This document shows positions 37,309 through 50,686 of a stretch of 64,000 bases of DNA, piece after piece. The position numbers were made by a program, and so were the translations under genes. The notes beneath the pieces are model-generated. The model made no database searches. It was not told the DNA's origin and worked only from the letters and a program-made list of their open reading frames with translations. How positions within the stretch are numbered: position 1 is the first letter of the stretch; every line of letters starts with the position of its first letter. This stretch comes from Epiperipatus broadwayi (Eukaryota; Onychophora; Udeonychophora; Euonychophora; Peripatidae), in the NCBI GenBank assembly GCA_028023455.1, contig JAQFVV010000458.1:308001-372000 (forward strand), in the 5' to 3' direction.

Positions 37309-38133
37309 CTAATAGGACGGAGGGAAAACGAGTTGACGACCAGGAATAGCATAAAGACAATCTTCAAGGGAACGCACAAGGGAAATAGATGCCACAAACC
37401 GGGAATGACCTAGGACACGAATCGGAATATGACGTTGGATATGGAAAAAAGAAAAAAAAAAAAAGGAGGATGACTAACCCCAAGCCCTGGAATAACACCG
37501 AACAAATCAAACGATCGCAAAGCAGCCTCTAGCCTATAGAGCCAACGTGTTGGCGGACCGACCGGAGAGTACCCTGCAAATCCAGGAGACGGCTGGCACA
37601 TGACGGGCTCAACCTCAGTGCGGGAAATCACATAAACCATTTCGTTAGAGTTCGTGCTAGCTCACTTCCCAAACGTTGTTATTGCTGGGCGAGTCAGACT
37701 TTCCGAAATTGTAGATCGAGATCAATCATATTCTGTATCGGGGACCTCGGAAAAGTCCATCCCCATACCTCCCATCAGGGATGCACGAGACCCATTGGCC
37801 ATAGTCGTCAATCGTGACATACCCTACCTTACTAAATAGTGTTATTGTATTTCTTCCGTTAAAAGTCGTGGTAAAGGGGAAGTCTGACCGCAGAGCACTT
37901 GATCCAAATTTTAAGGGAAGGCGGAGCCGCAGACGAACGGCCGGAATAGCCGCCATAAGGGGAACAGTACCGCACAAAGGAAAGGAGGACGTTGGGTCGA
38001 TTCGTTGGACGCTGCACACACAAGAAAAAAAAAAAAAAAGGGGGGGATTAAGGGAACATGTGATACCAGAGGGCCGAATAATTTCGCTCCTTCACCGAGC
38101 TAAAACCCGCAGCATCGGATTTTACTCTACACC
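37309..38133 (+). other. Non-coding remainder of the gag-only element
   Basis: 825 bases with no pol motif in any frame. A 61-codon frame (37654-37839) and a 120-codon frame running into the LTR (37814-38176) show no family resemblance. Two purine runs (37444-37464 and 38024-38046) may be secondary polypurine tracts. Confidence 0.6.
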
Positions 38134-38144
38134 GGGCGGGGAGA
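38134..38144 (+). promoter_or_regulatory. Polypurine tract
   Basis: GGGCGGGGAGA, then TA, then TGTAAC of the 3' LTR: the plus-strand primer position in LTR elements. Confidence 0.7.
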
Positions 38145-38146
38145 TA

Positions 38147-38940
38147 TGTAACGAGACAGCGTTACATCAGTATTAAATCTAGGAAGCATAGATCAGAACG
38201 GGACAAATCGATAAACACACACACACCAGCAAGCAGCCTAAAACACTCGTAATTTTATTTTCGTAACGTGTAATAGTTTTGTTTTCTCTCATAAATACAT
38301 TTATAAAACACATTGATAAAATACAGACGGTAAACGTCTAATTAAATGATTAAAGCTTTCAGATAATAAAAAATAATAACAAAATATAATTTGCTCTCCT
38401 AAATAATAAAATATAATATGCTCTCCTAAATAGTAAAATATAATTGTCAATCAAAAACACCACGGGGAATTTAAAAATGTTTATTTTAGAAATATAGTTT
38501 TAACTAGAATAAAACTTAGAGAAAAGATTTGAGGAAAAGATAAAATGCTCGACTTCTAAATTTAAAATAGCTTGTATTGTTCTGGTAAAACACACGCACA
38601 CACGCATGCATTCGAGGTGTGAAGGATAAGGTTGGTTGAGTGAGATTGCAAAATGAGATTGTCTCAAAATAAATATTGCCTTTAGCACAAAGAGTGAGTG
38701 AACAGGTAGCTCAAACGCGGACCTGAACGACAACTCCAGGAGCAAGGAACTCTGGGGGTCGATTGGATCCCAAGATATGGATCAACCCTTATAAATACCA
38801 GTCAAAACCTATTCAATGGTTCGATTCGATTCATTTCGATTGATACGTTATCATTGCTGTTGTTTATTCTCAATATTCCGAGTTATCACCTGCTCATTTT
38901 TATTCCGATGCTGATGCTTTTATTTTAACAATAAAATTCA
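38147..38940 (+). repeat. 3' LTR, truncated to 794 bases
   Basis: Matches 33716-34509 nearly base for base. The differences I see are a two-base deletion in an A/T run and about six substitutions, such as GGGGGTAGATT to GGGGGTCGATT. The match ends at AATAAAATT. The remaining ~1.27 kb of LTR is missing, replaced by unrelated sequence before repeat A resumes. Confidence 0.85.
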
Positions 38941-39293
38941 AGGCTAACCATAGGCAATTCTAAGTTTTTATTAATATAAAGAGAATCATATTACCTTGTA
39001 GACCTGGAGTTGTAATAAAGACACATTCAGTTACTTTCATTTAAGTAGTTCTAAGTTTGCAATGTATAAGGATTCAATGTTTTATTTTATTTAAGAGAGA
39101 TATCTGCTATTGGTGAAGTCCAGCATTAGTGTCCATTTTTAGTATTAACGGGATGTGAAGCAAAAAAATAACAATGTCTTCTTTCACAGGAAACTTGTTT
39201 ATCATATTACATTCAATCCTTTTCCTTTAACACTATGTTATTTAGTGTAGCATCTTGGTGATGTTCTTAGGTTCTCATGCTGGCAAGTGGTAG
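38941..39293. other. Unassigned spacer between truncated LTR and repeat A
   Basis: 350 bases with no homology to the DNA preceding the left copy of repeat A and no gene seen. Confidence 0.5.
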
Positions 39294-39472
39294 GTTGAAT
39301 CAGCTCTGTACTTGTAGTGGATGATGATCCTCTTTACATATCTGCTCTTACCCCAATTTTATGAACATGGCCATTTTATAAATTGATTCAAAATACATTT
39401 CTTCTGCAAATCAGTTAATTCAAAAAACTTTGATGTTGTTTATAACCATGAAAACATGGCCATCCAAATTAA

Positions 39473-39557
<85 letters not shown>

Positions 39558-40228
39558 TAATATCACTCTTTCCAAAATGTCCCCTGTTCTCTCTTGCTCA
39601 GCTGTTCCAATTCAATTAATAATTTTTTTTTTACTTTCTCCAAAACAAGAGTTTATCAGCATTTCAATCTTTTTCTCTGGAATGCTTTTAACATTTCTTT
39701 CTTTTCTATCATTTTTGGTTTTTTTGTCCATTGTACATTCATTAGAGTTTTGTCAGAATTTAAAGTAGTTAAGTATTGTATCAAATAACCAAGACTTGCC
39801 TAGAGGCATATACAGCCAATTCTTTTTATTACTGTCATTAATGTAAGATATGATAAAAAATGTATATTTGAAACAATCGATAATAAAAAAAATAAATATT
39901 TGCATATAACTGTATTTCTCAAATTTGTAATAACATATTTTTAAAAAAATATTTTGAAATAAGTAATTATAACTTTTTAATCCCTTTCTTTTTCCATTTT
40001 GTTTTCTTTTAAAAAAAAATTCAACATTTATCTCCTTTACATATGTATATATCTCACTCCTCATACATTATATTTAAGCACATTGAAGACAATTTAAATA
40101 ATTATGTGTTTCAAGGGTAGTTGGTAAGTGCTATTTAATTTCATTGTAACATGGTTTGAACCTGGTTTAAGCATTTTTATAATATATATAATTTTCATTT
40201 TATTTTCTTATATGTGTACTTTTGTGTT

Positions 40229-40260
<32 letters not shown>
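39294..40260. repeat. Flanking repeat A (right copy)
   Basis: Second copy of 32828-33715 in the same orientation. It differs by an (AT)n expansion of about 80 bases at 39474-39554, where the left copy has only a short TA run, and by deletion of ~20 bases after the B-box-like string near 40155. It ends in a TG/TA microsatellite (40226-40278). The minus-strand frame KKEMLKAFQRK..LLIELEQLS..EQGTFWKE is kept here too, but the acceptor-like AG is lost. Confidence 0.8.
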
Positions 40261-40279
<19 letters not shown>

Positions 40280-40282
<3 letters not shown>

Positions 40283-43200
40283 TATGTTTGGCATAGAATT
40301 AGTTGAAGTGGGATATATTTTCCTTTCTACTTTATTATCTTTATGAATGCCCTTTCAGCATGAAGCAACTTCATTCATAGTACACCTGGGTCCCATTTTA
40401 TGCAGCAGATAGGTTCCATAGAAAACCCACATTAAAAAAAATTGCACAAAAATAGACTTAACTAACCTTTAAAAATAGTGGATAGGATCTGTAATTTACA
40501 GAATTCGCATAAAAGCAAGGCAACAAAAAAAAAATTACTTTAAAATTCGCAATAAAAAAATAAGGAAATAAAGTATGACTAATAAAAAATATCAAATATT
40601 TGAAAAAAATTGATACAAGACCAACTTCTTTTACTTTTTTTATTAACTACAGTATTTAATTTTCCATTTTTCCATATGTATTTTAATCATTGTTGTGATT
40701 TGATGATATGCGGTTTGTTTGTAAACTAGTAAGAAATCAGATTTGTCGATGTGATGTTATGTAGCTTCTCCTTAAATGAAGTCAAGAATCTCTCAGCAAT
40801 TATGCCCAGAAAAACCTGTTAGTCACTTTATTTTCTATTCCCCACTCTAAGTTTTCCCATATTCTGCTCCATCCCATTTACACAACTAGTGGCAATTTTA
40901 GTCTTGTGATGTGTTAATGGTTTTCTGTTGACAATTGATTTTTACTACTGAAATAAATTTTAAATGTTCACATTTTGTTTCTATATTAAAAAAATGAGAT
41001 CGCAATCAAAACAAAAAGATTATACATTATCATTAGAAATATTATTTTCAGTTTATAAAATCAATAAAATCTTCATTAATTATTTTTAAAAACCTACATT
41101 ATTTATTTCTGTTATACCTCACAAAATATATTTTAAAAGTTTAAAATTTTTGAATATTTATTGCGATATTTTTATATGTAAGTATAAATCTATTATTATT
41201 TACTCATTAGTATAAGTAGGTTATTTACAGTAGAAGCTAAGATTCTAAATACAGCTTCAGGCCATATTCACATTAACTGCTAATATAACATTATATTTTT
41301 GAAAGAAAAAAAGTAAATCAAGACAAAATAAGTTATTAATAATTTAAATTTTTTGATATCTATTAAATATAGTGAAATATGAAAAATATTAAGAAGAAAC
41401 ATGAATCACATAACTTCAAAATTGCATTAAAATAATCAACATAAAACGAGACCCAGGTGTATTCTTATTTTGTTGTGTTGCTGCTGCATATGTAAACTTT
41501 ATTATAATAATTATGCAAATGGGGACATATATATATATCATCTGTGAGATAATGAGATACTGATCTGTTTTCTATTTATCACATTAGCCATGAACTATAA
41601 CAACTTCACCTTTCTATTTTGCTCTTCACATTCTAGGCTGTGATGATGTTCTGTTTTGTAATCCCAGAAAATGGACTTATATTCAAATATTCTTTAGAGT
41701 ATTTTCCATTTTTAAGATTATAAAACGTTTTTAGAGTTTATTAAGTTGGATATGTTTATTCAAATCTAAATAAATAGATAAAATGGATATATCATGAATT
41801 AAATAATCACCTCAATTCTTGAATCAAAATATTCCTCCCATTCTGTTTAAATATCACTTAAATCATATGAGAATGCCATTGTTATATTTAGCAGCAATGT
41901 GATAGCATTCTTCAGATCCATATATTTCTTTTATTGCATCAAAAAACATCTAGTATAGCCACAATCAGTTAATGATTATATTTCTTTTTCAGTTTTAATC
42001 CACCAATCTTTTTATTTATGAACCTTTTTGTCAGTTTAAAATTCCACATTTAATTTATTAATTTGTAAATAGAAAATTCCATATGTTCTCCTTTTCACTG
42101 AATTTGTTAATAATAAATCATTGTCAAAATCCAACCACTTTTTTAGTGAACCCGAAAAGAAATTTTGTGGTATCCTCATGAATTCCTAATTGTGGAGGTT
42201 AAAATCAACAACTTTAGTGTTTAATAAGTATTGAAATTTAGATTTATCATAGATTGTTCTAAGGATTATGAACTTTTTGTTAATATGATTGGAGTAATAT
42301 CTATTTTTTAAATACACCTATCATTTTAATCTTGGATCTTAATAATGTATGATTTGTCCTACAATCTGCTCTTGTAAGTTCTAGTTCTCACTATGTGAAC
42401 TAATCTTGTATTTTGACTTTTAACTATATGCTATGTATTAAATGTCAATGCTTCATTGTTTTTAACATATGGAAACATTTATGTTTTGTGTCTAAACAAA
42501 GTTTTAGAGGTAGTTAATTCACATATTGTGCACGTGTTAAATAACTACAAACCATTAGAATTCATAGCACCGATGCTATTATACTGCATCAATGCCTCCA
42601 AGATAAAAAAATCTTTTAATTGTATTTATATAATACTATACAAGAAGGAATAAAAGCTTTCCTATTGTAAATTCTTTGATTTTGAGGCTAGAGAATAAGC
42701 ATTTATAAAATAAGCACTAGTATCATTGTGCAATGTAAGTTTTAATATCATTAAGCATTCTGTTGTTACAAAGAACAATTTCAGCAATGAAAGATACAAA
42801 ATTAGACTTCATAGCAAATCCAATTTTTTTCAAAACAATGTATTCATATACGTGTTATATTAATTTTTTTTTCTCTGAAAAATGATTTTCATTAAAGACA
42901 GCTACTTTGATCTTAATGTTTTAAGCTCTATAACCACAATTAAAATCATCCATTTTGCTCTTGAAGAATTGGCTTTAATTAAAGTTCATACATTACAGTT
43001 ATAAAAATTTAGTACCACAGTTCCTTCTTTTGTAATCATTCTCAACTTCTAATGAATATTAATTTTGCTAAAAGTAATGGATATCAAGATTATCCCAAGT
43101 TTTATCAATGTTAATATTTGCACTTCGCCTATTTATTAAATATGACCCATTTCTGTTTATAAAATGGTATTGAAGAATGATAAAAAAATATTAGCTCTTA

Positions 43201-45012
43201 TATAAAAGTATAAAAAGTAAAAAAAAATCAGTTTTATAATTGTTTTCTTTGATTAATTAAACATGTGATTAAATTTTTAATTTTAATCTGAATAATCTTA
43301 GCATTCTTCATGAAAAAAGAAATATCATAATAAATAAATCAGCAGACAATTTTTATAAAGAAATCAAAAATCTTTAATTAATAGGCAAAATGTCAATATT
43401 GAAATTCAGAAATCAATGGATATCACATGATGATGTTTGTCTACAAATTTAAATCTTCTTAGCAATAGACAATAGTAACAAGATAACAGAAATTATATTT
43501 TCATAATTATTACTATTAATATTTAGTATTAAAACACATGTAATTTATTATAGAAATTATTTTTAATGGTGATGTAATTAAACTTTTATTACAATAAAAC
43601 TTGTTAAAACAATAGTTGCTCTACATATAGGATTATACAATTTTTTTGTATCAATGATGAAAATTATATAATATTACAACAGCATTTTTTATTTTCATCA
43701 TTATTTGTTTAATTATTTTCTGATTAAAAAGTTAATTAGTGTCATTTACTATAGTTAATTATTGCTAGATAATTATTTACTGATCTGAAAAAATGTTTAG
43801 CTAGATTGGCTGTATATATCAAATAAAACGAAATAAAATATTTTATGATATATTTACAGTATGATCTGCATGAAGACACTTAAGCCAAAGTATTTATTTT
43901 GTTTACTAATAAACAGACTAAATTATTAGATGCATGGAAATGATTACTGGTTAAAGTTTTTATTCCATCATTATTGAAAATTAAAAAAAAAAATGTGAAA
44001 AGAAGATTGAAAAAAATTATTATGTTTTTTATCAATTGTTACACCCCCTCCCCCGCGCGCCAATGGAAAAAACAATAATTAAAAAAATAATTTAGAGATT
44101 AAATAAATTTTTATTCTGGAGCAATATTTATGAGTAAAATAAAGTTTTTTTTTTTAATGTAAAAATCAGACTGTGGTGAAAAACTGTTTTTTTAAATAAA
44201 CAAAAAGCAATTTTAATTGAATATTTATACTTCATTTATTTATCCAATTTATTTTTAAGTGATTTCAACATTCATTTTGTTTTCGTCTTTTATTTAATAT
44301 CAAATATATTAATCGTAAAAAGTATGAGTTACATAGATATATGTAGATTGTATATCTTGCTTTATTAAGCAAAATACTTAAAAATACGTAATAATAATTC
44401 GTTTATTTATTATATGATAACTTGTATTTTTCATTTCAAGTACAATCAATATGCCAACTGTATGGGGTTATTCCTAGAATAGATGGAGATTTCAAACAGC
44501 GTCTTTGTACCTTACCACAGCAACGATCAAAACCGAAATTATAACAACAATCTTCATACTTTTCACACTAAAACATAGAATAAATTAATTATTTCTCAAA
44601 TTTATATAAATATTAAAGCAATAAATACAAATCTTATCTGTTGGTTAAAAAATTACATTATTCTTAGATCAAGCTTTGTATGTTACTTAAATAGATAATA
44701 TATAGAGAAATAAGGGGGGAGAGTACATTATATTAAAATAAAAGTTGTTGAATAATTAATTATTTTCGCTAAGCGGTGAAAAATAAATATTTTTATGAAA
44801 ATAGATAATGTTAAAATTTTAAAACGTAAAATGTTAATAAAAATAAGTGAAAAGTTAATATATCCAGGTTATTAGAAATCGCATACTCATAGTAGGACAA
44901 AAATATTTATTTGTTTATATAGATAAAAAAAAAGTATATTATTAATGAAATAAAATTTATTAAATTCAGTTTACTTTCTATATATTTTTTCTAATTTAAT
45001 ATATTATTTTTA
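40280..45012. other. AT-rich DNA without recognisable genes
   Basis: No supportable gene or RNA. At 44040-44062 the minus strand reads GGCGCGCGGGGGAGGGGG followed at once by TGTAAC, the arrangement of a polypurine tract and LTR start seen at 38134-38147. It may mark a minus-strand LTR extending leftward, but no gag lies on its internal side. Confidence 0.45.
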
Positions 45013-45116
<104 letters not shown>

Positions 45117-45336
45117 GATTTCTGCGGTCCTGCTGTGCGCGAGTACAACATACCAACGAACCTCTAAATAAAAAACTTTTAAAAAACTCAGAAAACTCAA
45201 AGGTAATTCTTTTTTTTAATTTTAACAAAAAGTATTTCAAACATAAGTTTAAAAAAAAAAAATTTGCAATTAAAAAGAAAATATTAACAATAGAAAAAAA
45301 AAAAAAAGTAAATACACAGACGGAAAATCATCAAAC

Positions 45337-46733
45337 ATGGCGGCGGCACAGCTAAAAAATTCAAACGTAAATGGTGCCAATATAAACGCCAACAATGGAA
45401 ACATCAATAATAGTTTAAAGACTTATGCTAATGTAACAAAAGCTACTTTGCAAAATAAAGTTATAACAACTCACTCAAACTCAATTGCAGCTAGTAGATT
45501 TCGAAGAGTAACCAATGATGATATGAATGAACTAATTATGAAAACAACTCTGAGCCCCCATCGACTATTTGGTCTCAGGAAGAATTAACAACAATTAGCA
45601 CTGAATTTAATAACACAATACCGAACAAGCTTTTCAAGACATTTAAAAAATTTTTTTCAAACAGATCGATTGTCCTGGCTGCAACTGATAAAAACCTAAC
45701 ACTTTACAAATTCCCAAGAGAAAAGTTATATGAAGCTATAACAGAAAATGGGAGTTGGGAAACAATCTCAAGCGTAGGGGAACACCACAACTCAATATAC
45801 CTAGCTTTAAAATTCTTTGAAGACTATCAAAAAAATAAATTTTTAACTCAAATCAAAACAATAGGAAATTATGCTTTAATAGTAGTAGATCCAGATCTTA
45901 AAAACTTTATTACAGGCACAATAAAAAATACTTATTTTGGCTATAATATAAATGACTGTCAAAGTATGATGAAAGTGTTTGGCAAAGTATTATATTTAAA
46001 ACCTATTTTACATACTGATACACCGATTCCAGTGTGCAGTAACAGTTTTACTTTTAAAATGAAGCTTAATGAATCAATAGCTCCAGAGAATATCCCCACA
46101 CAAGTAATAGATCAGGAAGCAATTTTAAATATACATATAAGGGGCTCAGGACCACAATGCTTCATCTGTGGAGAGTATGGTCACCTTGCAGCAAACTGTA
46201 GCAAAAAGAAAAAAGCAAAAAATATCACAGACAAAAGCAAACTCCAATTAACTACAAACAACAAACAACCAATCGAAACATCTATTCAAGAAAAAATGGA
46301 AACACAAGAGAGCATTAAAAACCAACAATTAGAGGAACTAAACAACAAAGACATAACTGGACATGATCACATTTTGGATTTAACTGTTAAAACAAAAATA
46401 AATGATAAAACACTAAATCAAAAAAGACAACAAAATTATACAATGGAATCAATGGAAAACACCAATGAAATAGATAGCAATAGCAATGAGGAAACAGCAC
46501 AAACACAGGACATACAAAGAACAAGAATTATAAATAAAACTTCTGAAGCTATTATGGATTTAACTACACCATGCCTTCCACAAATAGAAAAAAATAACAC
46601 ACCTCCAACTAGAAAACCAGGCCGGCCACCAAAAAAGAATAGGACAGCCAAGAAAGCTAAAATTGAAGAAAAAATAGTGACACAACAATACAAGATAACC
46701 ATTCAAATGACTCAATGGATGAAGAAACACTAG
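45337..46733 (+). pseudogene. LINE copy 1 ORF1 (RNA-binding protein), one frameshift
   Basis: Starts MAAAQLKN at 45337; the frame shifts near 45550-45565 (after NELIMKTT to SEPPSTIWSQEEL) and then stays open to 46733. The central part (LFKTFKKFF, then LAATDKNLTLYKFPREKL) has a clear counterpart in copy 3. A CCHC knuckle, CFICGEYGHLAANC, lies at 46158-46199 (CX2CX4HX4C). A lysine-, glutamine- and asparagine-rich tail ends with KPGRPPKKN, an AT-hook-like string. Such ORF1 proteins coat the element RNA. 42 bases separate it from ORF2. I do not recognise the N-terminal domain as a known RRM or esterase type. Confidence 0.75.
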
Positions 46734-46775
46734 AAAACAACTTTTTCTTAATTCAAAACTTGAAACACCAATTTA

Positions 46776-49700
46776 ATGAAGTTAAAAATTGGTGCATTGA
46801 ATGTTAGGGGTTTAAACTCAACCCAAAAAATTACAAAACTTAAACAATGGTTTTCACTTACACAACCGCATATACTCAGATTAATGGAAACAAATATCTA
46901 TGCTGGATCACAAATTGACCCAGCAAAATATTTCACCAAAGAAGGTTTCTGTGCCTGTTCCAGAGACTCTTCATCACCTTCTGCAGGCACAGGCATTTTT
47001 ATTTCAACAAACTGCCCTTTCACAGCTTTCAAAATTATATTCATAGATGCTAACTTACTAATTACAACTTTTCAACATAAAACAATAAACCTCAATATAA
47101 TTTTGGTCTACCTGCCTATTCAAGATAGCCGAATTAACACTATAATAATGAACATCAACTCCATACTTGCAAGAACAGCAAACCCAACAATGTTGTTTGG
47201 CTATTGCAACATGTCATACCAAAAATTCATAGAAAAATGGCTTCACCGAATATCCATACCACTGATGAGTGGTGAAGGCTTCCTACTGATGAATACAATA
47301 TCTTTCCACAATGGTCATCACTCATCGATCTATGCTTCTACTCCCCAATGCTGCACCACCAAATATCAATAAAATTAACCCACTCAGCTTTCTCAGACCA
47401 CTCAACACAAATAGTATCATTAAACCTTACGCAAATGCAGACATCACTTTTCCCACTAACAAAAACAATCAGAGTACTACTTCCAACAACCACACCAGAA
47501 TTTGTTTTCTCAGAAACATACATAATGCTAAACAAAATAAAAGATAACAATCTCAACACCATACAACAATATCTGGCATACATAAACATTCTATCATTCA
47601 ATATTTCACATGTGACAAAAAATCAACCACCACCATCCAAACACAGCAGTATATACATGGTCTAACAAGTACATACAACAAAACATGTGAAACACTAAAA
47701 TAATATTTAAGAATCAAAAAAAGCAAAATATGCATAATCCAACCACATACATGGACCAGAGCATACTTTAAATGGGCACTGGGAAACCCACCAATCATCA
47801 AAGTTCCAATGGCAATAGAAACAAAGGATGGCACATATACAGTACACAACGTGATCCTCCCTATTTTTGAGCATTTTAAAACCAAGCTGCAGTCTAAAAC
47901 ACCACTTAAATTACACTCCAAGCTATTTGGACTAGCAGAAACACAAAAACCTTTCACAACAAAGGACTTCCTGACAAAACTAAATACAATACCAAATGCA
48001 TACCATCCAGGAAGTCCTGGAAAACCATTATTTATACTAAAACATCTAAGTAAATACACAGCACAATATCTATGCAACCTAGCAAACCACCTATCTCAAG
48101 AAATTCAGGATGTGGAGGGAGTTCATCCCATTGCAATAGTGCCTTTCAACAAAAAGCTAAAACTACCCCATCCCTCACAGAGCTCAGACCAATTTCCATG
48201 GAATCTTTGCCAATAAAAATTCTTGAAAAAATAATAAAAGAAACAATAGAACCACATATAATGCCGCTGATATCAGAAGTTCAATTTGCCAAAAGAAACT
48301 CCTCCACAATTCAAGCAGCATCATTATTTAAAGCAATCCTGGATTCAATAAGACAGCAAAAAAAATACACTCCAATAGCAATTCAACTAGATATTTGGGG
48401 AGCTTTTGATGGAGTAGACATTTCCATATTGCTAGACATGCTTGGAAACACATCTATCCCCAAGACACATCTGTACATCATTGCACATCTACTTCTCAAC
48501 AGAGAAATACACAATGTTAAATGGAAGAAATTCTCCATCATTTGTTCCTACCCAATCCATATCCCAAGGCTCTCCTCTCAGTTCACTATTATTTATTCTA
48601 TATATTAACCCTTTAATAGAAAAAATCCAAAAAACATTTACTGGCATTCAAGTAACTGGCACTACACAATATATAGCTTGCTTGGCTTATATGGATGACA
48701 TCACAGTCTTTCTCAATTCAAAAAAACAATTACCACAATTACAAAAAATTCTTAAAGAATATATGCAACAATACAAATTGAAGTTTAATCAAGAAAAGTC
48801 TACTGCTTGGTCCATGTTTACTGGAAAACCATGCACGTCCATTTACAAAGCAAAACCAACCTGTTTTTTAGAATTCCTGTTTCATCTGGGAATAACCGGA
48901 ATGAGGTGTTCAATACAAAATAGATTAAAAGAAGAAGCACAACGCATTGTCACCTCCCTATCAAAAACATATCTCTCCATATATTCTAAAGTCCAGCTAA
49001 TAAACCAACTTATAATGACAAAAATAACATATTATTTACCAATAATAAAATTCTCAAAAGATTTCAAAGCAAAGATTAAAAACATCTGCAACCAACTTCT
49101 ATGGTCAAGAAAAGTTGTTGCAATATCAACAAAAAGACTAAATCAACCCCTTATTAAAATGGTTTGGGTTTGCACAACATTGACATTTTTTATGCACAAA
49201 AATTAAGTAATTAGTAATTTTTATTACAAACCAATTTCCAAAACTTAAATGCTTAATCCAAATTACTCCAACGGACAAACCACCCCCAACAGGTCTATAT
49301 ATATCATCAATCATCCATCAATATAGTACAATTTTTAACAGAACAGAGCAATATACACACAAATATTCATAATGGAACATTCAGGAACAAATTCAACAGG
49401 AAAGAGACCTAAATAACAATAACACAATACTCAGAATAAACAACAGAAAACTACTACATGAATACAAAAAGTGGTCACTAGAACCCAAATTTTTTGGTTT
49501 TATTCCAAAAATAAATCTTATCTCAATGCCAACATCATACTTCTTACACCATAAAAAGATGTATGTTTCAATAGATCCTTTTTGTAAACTATGCCACAAG
49601 GCTGAAGAGACTCTACAACACCTATTGTGTTAATGTACTGCATTACACAATGTTAAGAACAATGATGGGTGCAATATACCATCCGTAAAACATGACCATT

Positions 49701-49936
49701 GGTCAAATAATTAAGGTTTTTCAAGGCAGAACAACACCCAAAATTAGGGCAGCAACCTTTGTATTATATACTTTTTGGTGTACCAGGTGTACCTATCTAA
49801 TGGGCAACAACCCGAGAAGGCATCCATCCACCTTCTAAAACAAATTAAACATGATAGTAATAGAGACAAAATAATAGCAAATCCCGATATTTACGCAGCT
49901 ACATGGTCTCTTATCAAACAACAATCAATGCTATAA
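46776..49936 (+). pseudogene. LINE copy 1 ORF2 (endonuclease-reverse transcriptase), several frameshifts
   Basis: Opens MKLKIGALNVRGLNSTQKI, the start of an apurinic-type endonuclease (NVRG, then LMETN). GDFN is changed to GYCN near 47200, but the SDHS end motif survives in another frame near 47395. The reverse transcriptase follows: RPISMESLPIKILE, motif A LDIWGAFDGV (48381-48410), motif B SQGSPLSSLLF, motif C YMDD at 48688-48699. A C-terminal zinc knuckle, CKLCHKAEETLQHLLC, lies near 49585-49631. The end ATWSLIK matches copy 2. The frame changes at least four times, so it is not functional. Confidence 0.8.
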
Positions 49937-50180
49937 ACAACAAAAAATTCAAAAACACTGAAAATTCAATAACATTAAAACTCGGAAATAAAAAAGACAA
50001 TTTTTTCCTCTCTAAAAAATTAATAATTTTTTACGTAAGAATTAGATAACTTTTTATTGAAAACATGTAACTGAAGACTATAAAAATGCTTGGATACAAA
50101 GCCAATGGTAAAACCACTGTTAAAAATCAATGTAAAAAACTATGTATTTCTTTGATTAATAAACTTCCTTTTTTGAAACA

Positions 50181-50218
50181 TCGTCGTAGTAGTAGTAGCA
50201 GTAGCAGCAGGAGGAGGA
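50181..50218 (+). repeat. (TAG/CAG)n junction between LINE copies 1 and 2
   Basis: TCGTCGTAGTAGTAGTAGCA then CAG/GAG units. It is the 3' tail of copy 1 and abuts the 5' end of copy 2 with no intervening sequence. Confidence 0.85.
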
Positions 50219-50686
50219 CAGCCATCTTGGCTCTTGACAGAGAAAGTTGACTCATTTCAGCTCCTGCTTTAGACTTAAGTTTTATTGGTTTTTGATTGAA
50301 TTTGATAGTGAAAAGTATACCAAAAGAAAAAGGAAATTTTCCACTTAAAGGTAAGCTCTATTTCGAGCAAAATTGTTGTTAATATAAAGAAGAATATTGG
50401 ATTTAAAATGTCTAATATTTCTGATTCTAATTCTAATTTAAAAATTGCTAATAATAGCTTAGATAAAAATAATTCTTATCAAGATCTAGAAAAAGTCAAA
50501 GTTAACAATAGTTCTTTTTCAAAAGTAAAAACTGGATCCAATATGGCTGAAGCCTTATCTGATTTATCTAAAACAAGAAATAAGTTTAAAAATACCAATT
50601 TGCCTGAGGCATCTGATTGTATTGAATTAAATAAGAATATTAAACAAACTTATGCTAGTATTTTAAAGCAAAAATCTGAACAAGAT

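Larger units (their letters stand above)
33716..38940 (+). mobile_element. Gag-only LTR retrotransposon, recent, 3' LTR truncated
   Basis: Complete left side: 5' LTR, primer-binding site, leader, one gag gene, polypurine tract, then a 3' LTR that stops after 794 bases. Between the gag stop at 37308 and the tract at 38134 I see no protease, reverse transcriptase, RNase H or integrase motif in any frame, so it would need enzymes from another element. The two LTRs differ by only a handful of changes over 794 bases, indicating a young insertion. It sits between two copies of repeat A, with no 5-base target duplication visible because the right end is lost. Confidence 0.85.

Noticed and set aside
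39430-39768. 112-codon frame with (YI)n
   Set aside because: Produced by the (AT)n expansion inside repeat A.
47598-48077. 159-codon minus-strand ORF
   Set aside because: Antisense to LINE copy 1 ORF2, whose endonuclease-reverse transcriptase motifs lie on the plus strand.
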